A stretch of 5,769 nt of DNA from Lachnospiraceae bacterium (GTDB taxonomy: Bacteria > Bacillota > Clostridia > Lachnospirales > Lachnospiraceae). A model generated the notes under the pieces. That model saw only the letters and a program-made list of their open reading frames with translations. It did not search any database and had not been told where the DNA came from. The position numbers and the translations under genes were made by a program. The stretch is taken from positions 1-5,769 of the forward strand of contig JAIECC010000418.1 in the NCBI GenBank assembly GCA_029068665.1, written 5' to 3'. Positions 1-5,656 of the stretch are shown piece after piece. Within the stretch, counting starts at the first letter, position 1, and each line of letters starts with the position of its first letter.

Positions 1-98
1 ATGCTCATTATATAAAAAAACAAGAACTTATACAATGGATACAAGGATAATAATTATGAAGTTTTTGTGATAATTCTGTTTAAAATTAGAAGAAACAG

Positions 99-127
99 TT
101 GTTAAATAATGTATGGTTTGTTAAAAT
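99..127 (+). promoter_or_regulatory. Vegetative promoter of the coiled-coil membrane protein gene
   Basis: The -35 box is TTGTTA (99-104, 4 of 6 consensus). A 17-base spacer follows, then an extended -10: TG at 119-120, T, and TAAAAT at 122-127 (5 of 6). Transcription should start near 134, giving a leader of about 44 bases before the ATG at 178. This also rules against the in-frame ATG at 136, which sits at the expected start of transcription. Bases 1-98 are A/T-rich and contain nothing I can support as a gene. A second -10-like GATAAT at 69-74 has no -35 partner. Confidence 0.65.
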
Positions 128-165
128 AGAACCGTATGTTGCGGCAAGAGATAAACAATCCGTTT

Positions 166-170
166 GGAGG
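166..170 (+). promoter_or_regulatory. Ribosome binding site that sets the start at 178
   Basis: GGAGG lies 7 bases before the ATG at 178. The upstream in-frame ATG at 136 has no Shine-Dalgarno sequence. Confidence 0.8.
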
Positions 171-177
171 TACAATT

Positions 178-1329
178 ATGGAAGAGGTTAATATATTTGA
201 TCAAAATGTAGATTATTTGATTCAGGCAAAAAATGAGGTTTCCCGTTGTGGTCAGTTGGAACAACAGCAAAAGCAGCTTCAGGATAAAGAAGAAAAGATG
301 CGGAAAGCAATCCAACAGGAAGAAAAATCAATTAATGATGAGATTAATCAGACAATAAAGAAGCGGAAGTCCGAAATTGAGGACACCTATGATTCCCAGC
401 TTGATGCCAGTCGTAAAAAGATGAAAAAGGCACAGGAAAAGAAGAATAAGGAAAAGTCTGAACGGGTTGGGCAGCGTGTAGATGAAGAGACAGCGGATGT
501 AAAAGAAAACAGCCGGCAGTTAAAAATAGAAATGAAAACATTGTTCAAGAAAAACCATGTTCCGGGTTTCTGCCAGTCCGGTCTGTATTATATTCTGTTT
601 ATGCCTAAGGGCATTAAAGAAATACTTTGTTTGCTTTTAGCCATTCTTCTGGGACTGGCAGCACTGCCTTATGGTGTATATATGTTGTTTTCACAAGTGA
701 TTTTAGTGGAAAAGGAGATTGTTAAGGCGCCATACTTTATGGCAATTGTTATTGGAATTACATTAGTTGTGGTGCTGGGTATATACTTTCTGATTTTCAA
801 TCTGACAAAGGTAAAGCATAGGGATACCATTGCAGAGGGACGAAAAATCCGCAATCAGATTCTGGCAAATGATAAAAATATCCGGGCAATAAAGAATGCA
901 ATCAATAAGGATAAGGATGAAAGTCAGTATGAGTTAGGAGACTATGATGCAAAAATCAATCAGTTTCAGGCTGAGATGGACAGTATAGCAGAGCAGAAGC
1001 AGGCAGCACTGACAGAGTTTGAGCAAAACACAAAAGTTGCCATTACCAATGAAATAAACGGAAGACGTCTTGGTAAACTGGAGGATATGAGGCGACAGAA
1101 GGCTGTAGTAGAGGAAGAACGAAACGGCATTGAAGAACAGTTGAAAGAGGTATCTTTGGATATAACGAATAAATATACAAAGTATCTTGGAAAAAATATC
1201 TGTAAAGAAGAAGTCTTAAGTGACATTATAGATATTATGGAGGCAGAGCAGATCAATACCATATCTGAGGGACTTGCCATTTATAAAGGGGAAGTACCAC
1301 ACAAAGTACAACAAACATCAGAAAACTGA
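178..1329 (+). CDS. Coiled-coil protein with two central transmembrane helices, function unknown
   Basis: This is a 383-residue protein that I do not recognise as a named family. Residues about 25-125 are almost all Glu, Lys, Gln, Asp and Arg with regular hydrophobic positions, as in a long coiled coil. Two strongly hydrophobic helices follow at about 149-171 and 186-209, joined by a loop of about 14 residues. A second charged coiled coil runs from about 215 to 350, and the tail (about 350-383) is less regular. There is no signal peptide. Both long charged arms should lie in the cytoplasm, with only the short loop outside, by the positive-inside rule. The layout suggests a membrane-anchored scaffold or a sensor of membrane state, but no catalytic motif is visible. 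The gene has its own promoter and ends just before a hairpin terminator, so it appears to be transcribed alone. Start 178 is chosen for its GGAGG site and the promoter position. The coding assignment is firm; the function is open. Confidence 0.88.
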   Translation: MEEVNIFDQNVDYLIQAKNEVSRCGQLEQQQKQLQDKEEKMRKAIQQEEKSINDEINQTIKKRKSEIEDTYDSQLDASRKKMKKAQEKKNKEKSERVGQRVDEETADVKENSRQLKIEMKTLFKKNHVPGFCQSGLYYILFMPKGIKEILCLLLAILLGLAALPYGVYMLFSQVILVEKEIVKAPYFMAIVIGITLVVVLGIYFLIFNLTKVKHRDTIAEGRKIRNQILANDKNIRAIKNAINKDKDESQYELGDYDAKINQFQAEMDSIAEQKQAALTEFEQNTKVAITNEINGRRLGKLEDMRRQKAVVEEERNGIEEQLKEVSLDITNKYTKYLGKNICKEEVLSDIIDIMEAEQINTISEGLAIYKGEVPHKVQQTSEN

Positions 1330-1338
1330 GAATACAAA

Positions 1339-1376
1339 AGGAAAGGGCTCATGTGAATGAAGCCCTTTCTTCGTTT
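1339..1376. terminator. Bidirectional rho-independent terminator between convergent genes
   Basis: A perfect 9-bp stem pairs GAAAGGGCT (1341-1349) with AGCCCTTTC (1361-1369) around an 11-base loop. It can be extended by a G-T and an A-T pair at the base. The rightward tail is TTCGTTTATTT. On the other strand the tail reads CTTTTGTATT. It therefore serves the coiled-coil gene from the left and yyaC from the right. The yyaC stop codon (1349-1351) lies at the edge of the loop and the stem, so the last yyaC codons form part of its own terminator. Confidence 0.85.
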
Positions 1377-1942
1377 ATTTCGTCTTCAATTGTTTCTAAA
1401 GGAGGGAAAAAGTCTTCCGCATGATTAATCCCCAGTGTAATACAGTCCACTAATTTCATGACCGTATAGAGTCGGGTGTTCTGTAAAAGAAAGGCACCGG
1501 GTCTTCCGGATAAATTCACAATGCCGGTGATGGATATATCACCGATGGCAGGCAGATCCTTTGAGATTCCCTGTCCCGGCTTTAAAGGTCCCTGCCGTAA
1601 CGTAACATAGCCAACATGATCTTTTGAACCCAGGGAAGCATCAATGGCAATCACATAAGGATTTTCATAGTCTTCATAAATCTGTTCCAGAGTTTCAATT
1701 AAATTGATGGCATGAACCGGCTGCTCCAGATTTCCATATACAATAAAATTGTTTGCGGAAGCATGGAGCTGGTGTCCAACCAAAGGTCCCAGAGAATCTC
1801 CGGTTACCCGGTCGGTACCAATGCATAATATGATGATCGGCTGTGTACTCTTACGATCGCTTTCTAATAGATTGTATAACTCCCGTCCCAGTGCCTCATA
1901 TGCAAACTGGTCGGAAGAATCAAAATAAATTGTTTTTTTCAT
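1349..1942 (-). CDS. yyaC: YyaC-like sporulation protein (DUF1256, germination-protease-like fold)
   Basis: This 197-residue soluble protein matches the YyaC family, which is linked to endospore formation and related in fold to the spore protease GPR and the hydrogenase maturation proteases. Visible motifs are the GTDRVTGDSLGP stretch (residues 42-53) after a beta strand, IAIDASLG (98-105), and GDISITG near 134-140. The Asp residues at 44, 49, 101 and 135 are in the places where this fold carries its acidic functional residues. The length is typical, and the protein looks intact. The real substrate of the family is not settled, so protease activity should not be assumed. The gene stands alone, divergent from the MPN-LysM gene and convergent with the coiled-coil gene. 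The ATG at 1942 has only a weak GGTG ribosome site (6 bases away). A CATACTCT sequence upstream on the minus strand (1975-1982) resembles a sporulation sigma-E -10 box, but the match is weak. It implies a spore-forming host or ancestor. Confidence 0.93.
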   Translation of the reverse strand: MKKTIYFDSSDQFAYEALGRELYNLLESDRKSTQPIIILCIGTDRVTGDSLGPLVGHQLHASANNFIVYGNLEQPVHAINLIETLEQIYEDYENPYVIAIDASLGSKDHVGYVTLRQGPLKPGQGISKDLPAIGDISITGIVNLSGRPGAFLLQNTRLYTVMKLVDCITLGINHAEDFFPPLETIEDEINEERASFT

Positions 1943-2193
1943 AATTGCACCATTTCATTTAGATTCGTATATATAGAGTATGAACAGGAATCATGGATTT
2001 AGACATAACAGGCTTTGTCGTATTTTGCGACACTTTGACGGATATGGAAAGGGTGAGAAAAATCAACTCGAAAGCTTATATAAATTGCGTATGAATATGA
2101 ATGAAAGACGACAGGATTCGATAAGGAAACTGATTTCTCAGTGCTATGATTCTTCTAACAAATAACGGAAGTCAGAAAGGGTGAAAGGACAAG
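1943..2193. promoter_or_regulatory. Divergent intergenic region with weak promoter candidates
   Basis: Rightward candidates are TTGCAC (1945-1950), 17 bases, TATATA (1968-1973), and TTGACG (2035-2040), 17 bases, AAAAAT (2058-2063). Neither is strong. Leftward, CATACTCT (1975-1982 on the minus strand) could be the -10 of a sporulation promoter for yyaC, with transcription starting about 25 bases before its ATG; I could not find a convincing -35. A small hairpin (TGTCG and CGACA around a 7-base loop) lies between the two rightward candidates. The ribosome site for the gene at 2194 is AAAGGA (2184-2189), 4 bases from the ATG. Confidence 0.35.
1980..2165 (+). CDS. Doubtful small basic ORF in the divergent gap
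   Basis: This 61-codon ORF is rich in Arg, Lys, His and Asn. It has no recognisable domain, no signal or membrane segment and no usable ribosome binding site before its ATG. Its second half (from about residue 25) looks helical and ends 28 bases before the MPN-like gene, so it could be a leader peptide or a small partner gene. The other frame from an ATG at 1993 gives a 33-residue peptide of ordinary composition, preceded by a too-close AGGA. The gap could hold the remains of a frameshifted gene, but chance ORFs explain it equally well. Confidence 0.2.
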   Translation: MNRNHGFRHNRLCRILRHFDGYGKGEKNQLESLYKLRMNMNERRQDSIRKLISQCYDSSNK

Positions 2194-2577
2194 ATGATAG
2201 AAGTTATATATGATAATGTTGGAGAAGAGGAACAAAGCGGAGAAATTCAGGGCATCCGGCTTCCCAAAAACATAAGGCAGGTAGGCGCACCTCAAGGAAG
2301 CAGGCGCATATATGTAGAAGATTATGTTATGACATATCTGAATCAACTGGCAAAGCCGGGGAATACATATGCAAGAGGGGCTATTCTTCTGGGGGAATAT
2401 AAACAGGTAGATAATCAGGGAGTATTATTTATCAGTGGTGCTTTAGAAGCCCAGAACGTTGAATTCGATTTGGAAGAAATTGAGTTTACGAATGAAATCT
2501 GGAGTGGCATTTATAATGACGTAAAGCGGTATTTTCCGGATTTGGAAGTTGTAGGCTGGTTTTTGTCCCGAATGTGA
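2194..2577 (+). CDS. N-terminal half of the interrupted gene (first part of the MPN-like domain)
   Basis: If the TGA is real, this open part makes a 127-residue product. It ends inside the MPN core, directly after the strand reading EVVGWFLSRM, and lacks the following helix, strands and membrane anchor. Such a piece would be soluble and probably badly folded. The ATG at 2194 has an AAAGGA site 4 bases away and a second purine-rich stretch (AGAAAGGG) further up. There is no terminator after 2577, and the reading frame resumes at once, which is what a point nonsense mutation looks like rather than two genuine genes. Confidence 0.6.
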   Translation: MIEVIYDNVGEEEQSGEIQGIRLPKNIRQVGAPQGSRRIYVEDYVMTYLNQLAKPGNTYARGAILLGEYKQVDNQGVLFISGALEAQNVEFDLEEIEFTNEIWSGIYNDVKRYFPDLEVVGWFLSRM

Positions 2578-2652
2578 TTTTCAACCCAGATCAATGAAAA
2601 AATCAGTAAAATACACATCGATAATTTTCCGGGAAGAGATAAGGCGTTATTT

Positions 2653-3438
2653 ATGATAGACTCTTTAGAGGAAGAGGATGCATGGTATCTGTTTGAAAAT
2701 AATGGATTAAAAAAGCAGAGCGGATACTACATATATTATACAAGAAATGATGCTATGCAAAGTTATATGATGATTCAGCGGAATCATATGGTGGAATCGG
2801 AAACCGATATTGCAGAGCGGGATCAGGAACTGCTGAAAAAGTATCGGAGCCGGTTAGAACAAAGGACAGAGCCTGTAAAAGAACAAAGACCAATCAGCTT
2901 CCTTTATGTAGCAAGCTCCCTTTTGACAGTTGCATTTCTTGCACTGGGTATTACCGTAATCAACAGCTATGACCGCCTGAAGAATTTGGAAACTGCTTTT
3001 CACCGCATTGATATTAGGATGGATGGTGATACAGAAGAACCGATTACCAACGTGATTTCAGTCAATGCCAATGTGGAGCCGTCTACGGAAAAGGATACAG
3101 GCACTGATAACTCCAATGCAACAGAAGAAGGTCAAAATAGTGAAACTACGGAACCGGATTCCAATGGGGGAGATACATCTGCCGGAACAGAAGCACCTGA
3201 GGAAGCTTCCACAGAAGGAAACTCCGATACGGAGGAGCCGGACCCGGATATATCACCTGTATTGGCGACGGACACTCCACAGTATTATACTGTCCAGGCA
3301 GGGGATACGTTATCGTCCATCAGTTTTGCCATGTATCATTCCATCTTATATGTTGACAATATTATGGAAGCAAATGAAATGCAAAACGGAGATGAAATAT
3401 ATGTGGGGCAGCAGATATTGATTCCATCCATTCCTTAA
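2653..3438 (+). CDS. C-terminal half of the interrupted gene (MPN remnant, membrane helix, LysM)
   Basis: The first usable start after the TGA is the ATG at 2653, with AAGG (2641-2644) 8 bases upstream, so translation could restart there. The 261-residue product starts in the MPN domain's late strands (to about residue 40), has a charged helical stretch (45-79), one membrane helix (81-103), an acidic low-complexity linker (about 115-210) and one LysM domain (211-261). LysM features visible are YYTVQAGDTLSSIS, then IMEANEM, and finally the VGQQILIP ending. LysM binds N-acetylglucosamine-containing glycan such as peptidoglycan. With an inside N terminus the LysM domain would be extracellular. 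The start falls mid-domain, so this is more likely a fragment of a longer protein than a natural start. The linker's Thr/Ser content suits an exposed spacer through the wall. Confidence 0.7.
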   Translation: MIDSLEEEDAWYLFENNGLKKQSGYYIYYTRNDAMQSYMMIQRNHMVESETDIAERDQELLKKYRSRLEQRTEPVKEQRPISFLYVASSLLTVAFLALGITVINSYDRLKNLETAFHRIDIRMDGDTEEPITNVISVNANVEPSTEKDTGTDNSNATEEGQNSETTEPDSNGGDTSAGTEAPEEASTEGNSDTEEPDPDISPVLATDTPQYYTVQAGDTLSSISFAMYHSILYVDNIMEANEMQNGDEIYVGQQILIPSIP

Positions 3439-3447
3439 AAATAGGAG

Positions 3448-3476
3448 TGGTCCGGTTGCGGGAAATATGGTAGAAT
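3448..3476 (+). promoter_or_regulatory. Extended -10 promoter of the DUF5711 gene
   Basis: The sequence TG-G-TAGAAT (3468-3476) is a good extended -10. The -35 position, 17 bases upstream (TGGTCC, 3448-3453), matches at only 3 of 6, which an extended -10 can tolerate. Transcription should start near 3483. The ATG at 3481 would then lie at or before the start of the transcript, so the ATG at 3535 is the likely start, with a leader of about 50 bases. There is no clear terminator between the LysM gene's stop (3438) and this promoter, so readthrough from upstream is also possible. Confidence 0.6.
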
Positions 3477-3521
3477 CATAATGTATGATAATATGATTAA
3501 GAAAATACAGGTAATCATTAA

Positions 3522-3528
3522 AGAAGGA
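3522..3528 (+). promoter_or_regulatory. Ribosome binding site that sets the start at 3535
   Basis: AGAAGGA lies 6 bases before the ATG at 3535. The in-frame ATG at 3481, 18 codons earlier, has no such site. Confidence 0.7.
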
Positions 3529-3534
3529 AAAAGA

Positions 3535-4785
3535 ATGGCAAAAGAGAAAAAAAAGGCCCTGCAGCAATCGGAAGAGCTACAGAAGCAAAAGAAAATACTG
3601 AGATTCAATTCGGAATCAGAGGAGGAAGAATCAAAACCAAAACGGAATTTTAGCTGGATTGTTATAGTGATTATTCTGTTATGTCTGGGAGCTGGTGGTT
3701 TTTGGCTGATGAATCGGACACAATACTATAACGATTTTGAGCTTCTCTCTGTAGTGGAAAACTCAGATGCAACACAGATGTCTTATCTTGCTTATAATGG
3801 CAGTCTGGTTAAGTATAGTAAGGATGGCATCACCTATCTGGACAAAGCGGGAAATGCTGTTTGGATGGAGAGCTATAAGATGAAACAGCCCATGGTTGTT
3901 GTTTCAGATGAATATGTGGCAGTTGCAGACCTGAACGGAAATAGTGTATATATATTCAATGCAGGTGGGAAAGTAAGCGCTATTGAAACACCATATACGA
4001 TATGCAATCTGGATGTGGCGGACCAGGGAGTGTTTGCGGTTGTTCTGGAGAATGAATCGGAAAATTTCATTGAATTGTATGATAAGAATGGTAAAAATCT
4101 TGTCAACATCCGTACCACTATTGCAGACAGTGGTTATCCATTGGATATTGCTCTTTCCGATGATGGAAGTAAAATGGTGAGCAGCTATGTAACTGTGGAA
4201 GGCTTAACGCTTAAGAATTCTATTGCAGCATATAATTTTGGTGAAGTGGGACAAAATGAAACCGATCGCCTGGTAGGTGGATTTCAGTTAGAAGGCACGA
4301 TTGTACCAAAAGTAGAATTTCTGAATAATGATACCATTTGTGCATTTGGTGACAATCAGTTTCGGTTTTATAGTATGAGAGAAAAACCAAGTGAGAAAGG
4401 GATTATTGACGATTTTTCAAAAGAAATTCAAAGCATATTTTACAATAGCAGATATGTTGGAATAGTAGAAAAAGGAACAGGAGAGGAAAATGCACTGTAT
4501 TATCTCCGGGTATTTGATACCAATGGAAATGAAAGATTTTCAAAGGCATTAAACTTTACATATAATAATATCTATGCTACAGAAGAGGAAATAATAATTG
4601 TAGGAAATGCTGAATCAAGAATTTATAGTTTTCAAGGTAATCTGAAGTTCTCATATAGCTTTCCCAGAGAAGTGAACAATATTGTTCCAACAGGTTCTCC
4701 TCAAAGATATATAGTGGTATATGATGATACGACAGAAATTATAAAGCTCCGGTATACGAAGGAGGATGATGAGAAAGTGCAATAA
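3535..4785 (+). CDS. DUF5711-like membrane-anchored propeller protein
   Basis: The product has 416 residues. A Lys/Glu-rich cytoplasmic tail (1-39) leads to one membrane helix (about 40-59), and the remainder should lie outside the membrane. That part repeats a pattern of short beta strands ending in an aromatic-x-Asp/Asn-x-x-Gly turn: LDKAGNAVW (102-110), YIFNAGGKV (139-147), LYDKNGKNL (181-189), LRVFDTNGN (324-332) and YSFQGNLKF (364-372). This spacing suits a WD40 or PQQ-like beta propeller, and the whole matches what I know of DUF5711 proteins in Lachnospiraceae, whose function is not established. No catalytic residues stand out; such propellers usually bind proteins or ligands. It sits between an envelope (LysM) gene and a CvpA-family gene, which fits an envelope role. 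The stop codon lies within the terminator hairpin. Starting at the upstream ATG (3481) would add 18 residues, but the promoter and ribosome site argue for 3535. Confidence 0.85.
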   Translation: MAKEKKKALQQSEELQKQKKILRFNSESEEEESKPKRNFSWIVIVIILLCLGAGGFWLMNRTQYYNDFELLSVVENSDATQMSYLAYNGSLVKYSKDGITYLDKAGNAVWMESYKMKQPMVVVSDEYVAVADLNGNSVYIFNAGGKVSAIETPYTICNLDVADQGVFAVVLENESENFIELYDKNGKNLVNIRTTIADSGYPLDIALSDDGSKMVSSYVTVEGLTLKNSIAAYNFGEVGQNETDRLVGGFQLEGTIVPKVEFLNNDTICAFGDNQFRFYSMREKPSEKGIIDDFSKEIQSIFYNSRYVGIVEKGTGEENALYYLRVFDTNGNERFSKALNFTYNNIYATEEEIIIVGNAESRIYSFQGNLKFSYSFPREVNNIVPTGSPQRYIVVYDDTTEIIKLRYTKEDDEKVQ

Positions 4786-4803
4786 AGGTTGCACTTTCTT
4801 TTT
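4772..4803 (+). terminator. Rho-independent terminator overlapping the DUF5711 stop codon
   Basis: An 11-bp perfect stem pairs 4772-4782 (AGAAAGTGCAA) with 4789-4799 (TTGCACTTTCT) around the 6-base loop TAAAGG, followed by a T run to 4803. The stop codon TAA (4783-4785) is the first half of the loop. The left arm is therefore coding sequence, and a ribosome at the stop would cover the stem. The next gene begins about 60 bases downstream with no strong promoter between, so termination here may be partial. Confidence 0.85.
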
Positions 4804-4851
4804 ATGTAAGGTAAAGTGTCAGAAAAGGAAGGTAATTCAGAAGTTCAGGCT

Positions 4852-4856
4852 GGAGG
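4852..4856 (+). promoter_or_regulatory. Ribosome binding site that sets the start at 4861
   Basis: GGAGG lies 4 bases before the ATG at 4861. An in-frame GTG at 4816 would add 15 hydrophilic residues and has a weaker TAAGG site 4 bases away. Confidence 0.65.
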
Positions 4857-4860
4857 AAAT

Positions 4861-5565
4861 ATGAATATCTTAGGGATTATAGTTATTGTCATTACAGGTA
4901 TATGTGTATGGAGGGGCTATGCTCAGGGACTGTTCCGTTCAATTGTGATTGCAGTCGGGATGATCGGTGCCATGGTACTTTCTGCATATGTAACCCCTTA
5001 TGTAAGTAAAGCTTTACAACAATATACTTCTATTGATGAGAAGCTTGAGCTGTCCATCATTGAACAAATGAATCTGGATGTCACGAGAGAAAACACCACG
5101 AAAAATGAACAGATGCAGTTGATTGAAGCCCTGCCGGTTCCGGAAGCGTTAAAGCTGGCAGTTGTGAATAATAACAATTCAGATGTATATGAGGGTTTGA
5201 ATGTTCGTGGATTTGAAGAATATCTGGCTCAGTATTTAAGTTGTATTATTATTAATTGTCTGGCATTTGTAATTGTACAGCTGGTAATCACAGTCGGGTT
5301 ATTTGTATTGCTTCATATAACCAAGATATTGACTGAGATACCGATTCTGCATGGGATTGATAAAACAGGTGGTGTAATCCTTGGTCTTATACAGGCATTA
5401 GCAATTATCTGGTGTCTTTTTGTTGTAGTTGCCTTGTTTGGAAATACTCCTCTTGGAATAGCTGCATTTGAACAAATCAGCAGCAATCCGATTCTTAATT
5501 TTCTATTTGAACACAATTGGTTTATGGACAGAATGACAAACGTTACAAACGTACTGTTTATGTAG
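4861..5565 (+). CDS. CvpA-family integral membrane protein
   Basis: This 234-residue protein fits the CvpA (colicin V production) family of inner-membrane proteins. Helix 1 (about 3-17) is followed by the family's RGYAQGLF turn (18-25), helix 2 (28-48), a loop of about 75 residues, helix 3 (126-151), an IDKTGG turn (166-171) like the family's Gly-rich entry to the last helix, and helix 4 (171-193). It is longer than the usual 160-180 residues because of the loop between helices 2 and 3, which is predicted to be hydrophilic with an Asn-rich stretch, and because of a C-terminal tail of about 40 residues. CvpA has been linked to colicin export and to envelope integrity in Gram-negatives; its role in Clostridia is not settled. 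The start at 4861 is preferred for its GGAGG site; GTG at 4816 remains possible. The gene follows the DUF5711 gene and probably depends on readthrough of the terminator at 4772-4803. No rho-independent hairpin follows it. Confidence 0.85.
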   Translation: MNILGIIVIVITGICVWRGYAQGLFRSIVIAVGMIGAMVLSAYVTPYVSKALQQYTSIDEKLELSIIEQMNLDVTRENTTKNEQMQLIEALPVPEALKLAVVNNNNSDVYEGLNVRGFEEYLAQYLSCIIINCLAFVIVQLVITVGLFVLLHITKILTEIPILHGIDKTGGVILGLIQALAIIWCLFVVVALFGNTPLGIAAFEQISSNPILNFLFEHNWFMDRMTNVTNVLFM

Positions 5566-5584
5566 AAAAAATCAATAAAAAGCG

Positions 5585-5650
5585 GTATATGAAAAAAACT
5601 TAAAAAAAATTCAAAAAGTTGTTGACAATAAGTTGGCAGAGTGATAATAT
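5585..5650 (+). promoter_or_regulatory. Strong promoter with A-tract upstream element, probably of an rRNA operon
   Basis: TTGACA (5622-5627) is a perfect -35. A 17-base spacer leads to TAATAT (5645-5650), with TG at 5642-5643 making an extended -10; the GATAAT at 5643-5648 is an alternative with a 15-base spacer. Runs of A at about 5592-5616 resemble an UP element. The start of transcription should be near 5657. The strength, the A-tracts and the absence of any ORF or ribosome site in the following 110 bases point to a stable RNA operon. The 16S rRNA itself is beyond the window, so this is inference. Confidence 0.75.
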
Positions 5651-5656
5651 TGTCAT

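Larger units (their letters stand above)
2194..3438 (+). pseudogene. MPN/JAB-like and LysM membrane protein gene, interrupted by an in-frame TGA
   Basis: The open frames 2194-2577 and 2578-3438 are in the same phase and separated by one TGA (codon 128, 2575-2577). Reading across it gives a continuous protein of 414 positions. Residues about 30-195 follow the MPN (JAB1/Mov34) pattern: helix YVEDYVMTYL, strand GAILLGEY, then EVVGWF where active members have VVGWYHSHPGFG, then IDNFPGRDKALFMIDSLEEED and GYYIYY. The JAMM metal ligands are absent: both His positions are Leu and Arg, and the later Ser and Asp are also missing, so this is an inactive-type MPN domain. One membrane helix (about 234-256) follows, then a Thr/Glu/Asp/Ser/Asn-rich linker of about 95 residues and a LysM domain (about 364-414). 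The expected topology is MPN inside the cell and LysM outside on peptidoglycan. The TGA replaces the usual Gly, consistent with GGA to TGA. Sequence conserved on both sides suggests a recent loss or a sequencing error. Confidence 0.75.

Noticed and set aside
136..177. Upstream ATG at 136 as the start of the coiled-coil protein
   Set aside because: It lies at the predicted start of transcription and has no ribosome site, whereas the ATG at 178 has GGAGG at ideal spacing.
344..541. Minus-strand ORFs at 121-315, 344-541, 669-854, 2155-2346, 3346-3567, 3873-4118 and 5313-5516
   Set aside because: All lie opposite supported genes or promoters, lack ribosome sites and show no domain pattern.
966..1280. 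104-codon ORF on the minus strand inside the coiled-coil gene
   Set aside because: It mirrors the coding strand of a well-supported gene, has a Ser/Phe-rich composition typical of antisense frames, and has no ribosome binding site.
2575..2620. Selenocysteine recoding at the in-frame TGA
   Set aside because: The only fold after the TGA is a weak A/T stem that includes the TGA and has bulges. There is no GC-rich bacterial SECIS-like hairpin with a G/U-bearing apical loop, and the residue expected there is Gly, not Cys.
3065..3421. 118-codon ORF in another plus-strand frame over the linker and LysM region
   Set aside because: The LysM domain is read in the other frame. This product is an Arg/Lys/Met-rich composition artefact of the acidic repeat-like linker.
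3481..3534. Upstream ATG at 3481 as the start of the DUF5711 protein
   Set aside because: The -10 box ends at 3476, leaving no leader, and only the ATG at 3535 has a good ribosome site.
3983..4180. 65-codon plus-strand ORF within the DUF5711 gene
   Set aside because: It is out of frame within a propeller-like sequence, and its Trp/Arg/Met-rich composition is not protein-like.
4789..4817. TTGCAC, 17 bases, TAAAGT as a promoter for the CvpA-family gene
   Set aside because: Both boxes are poor matches, and the first is the right arm of the terminator stem; it looks like chance.
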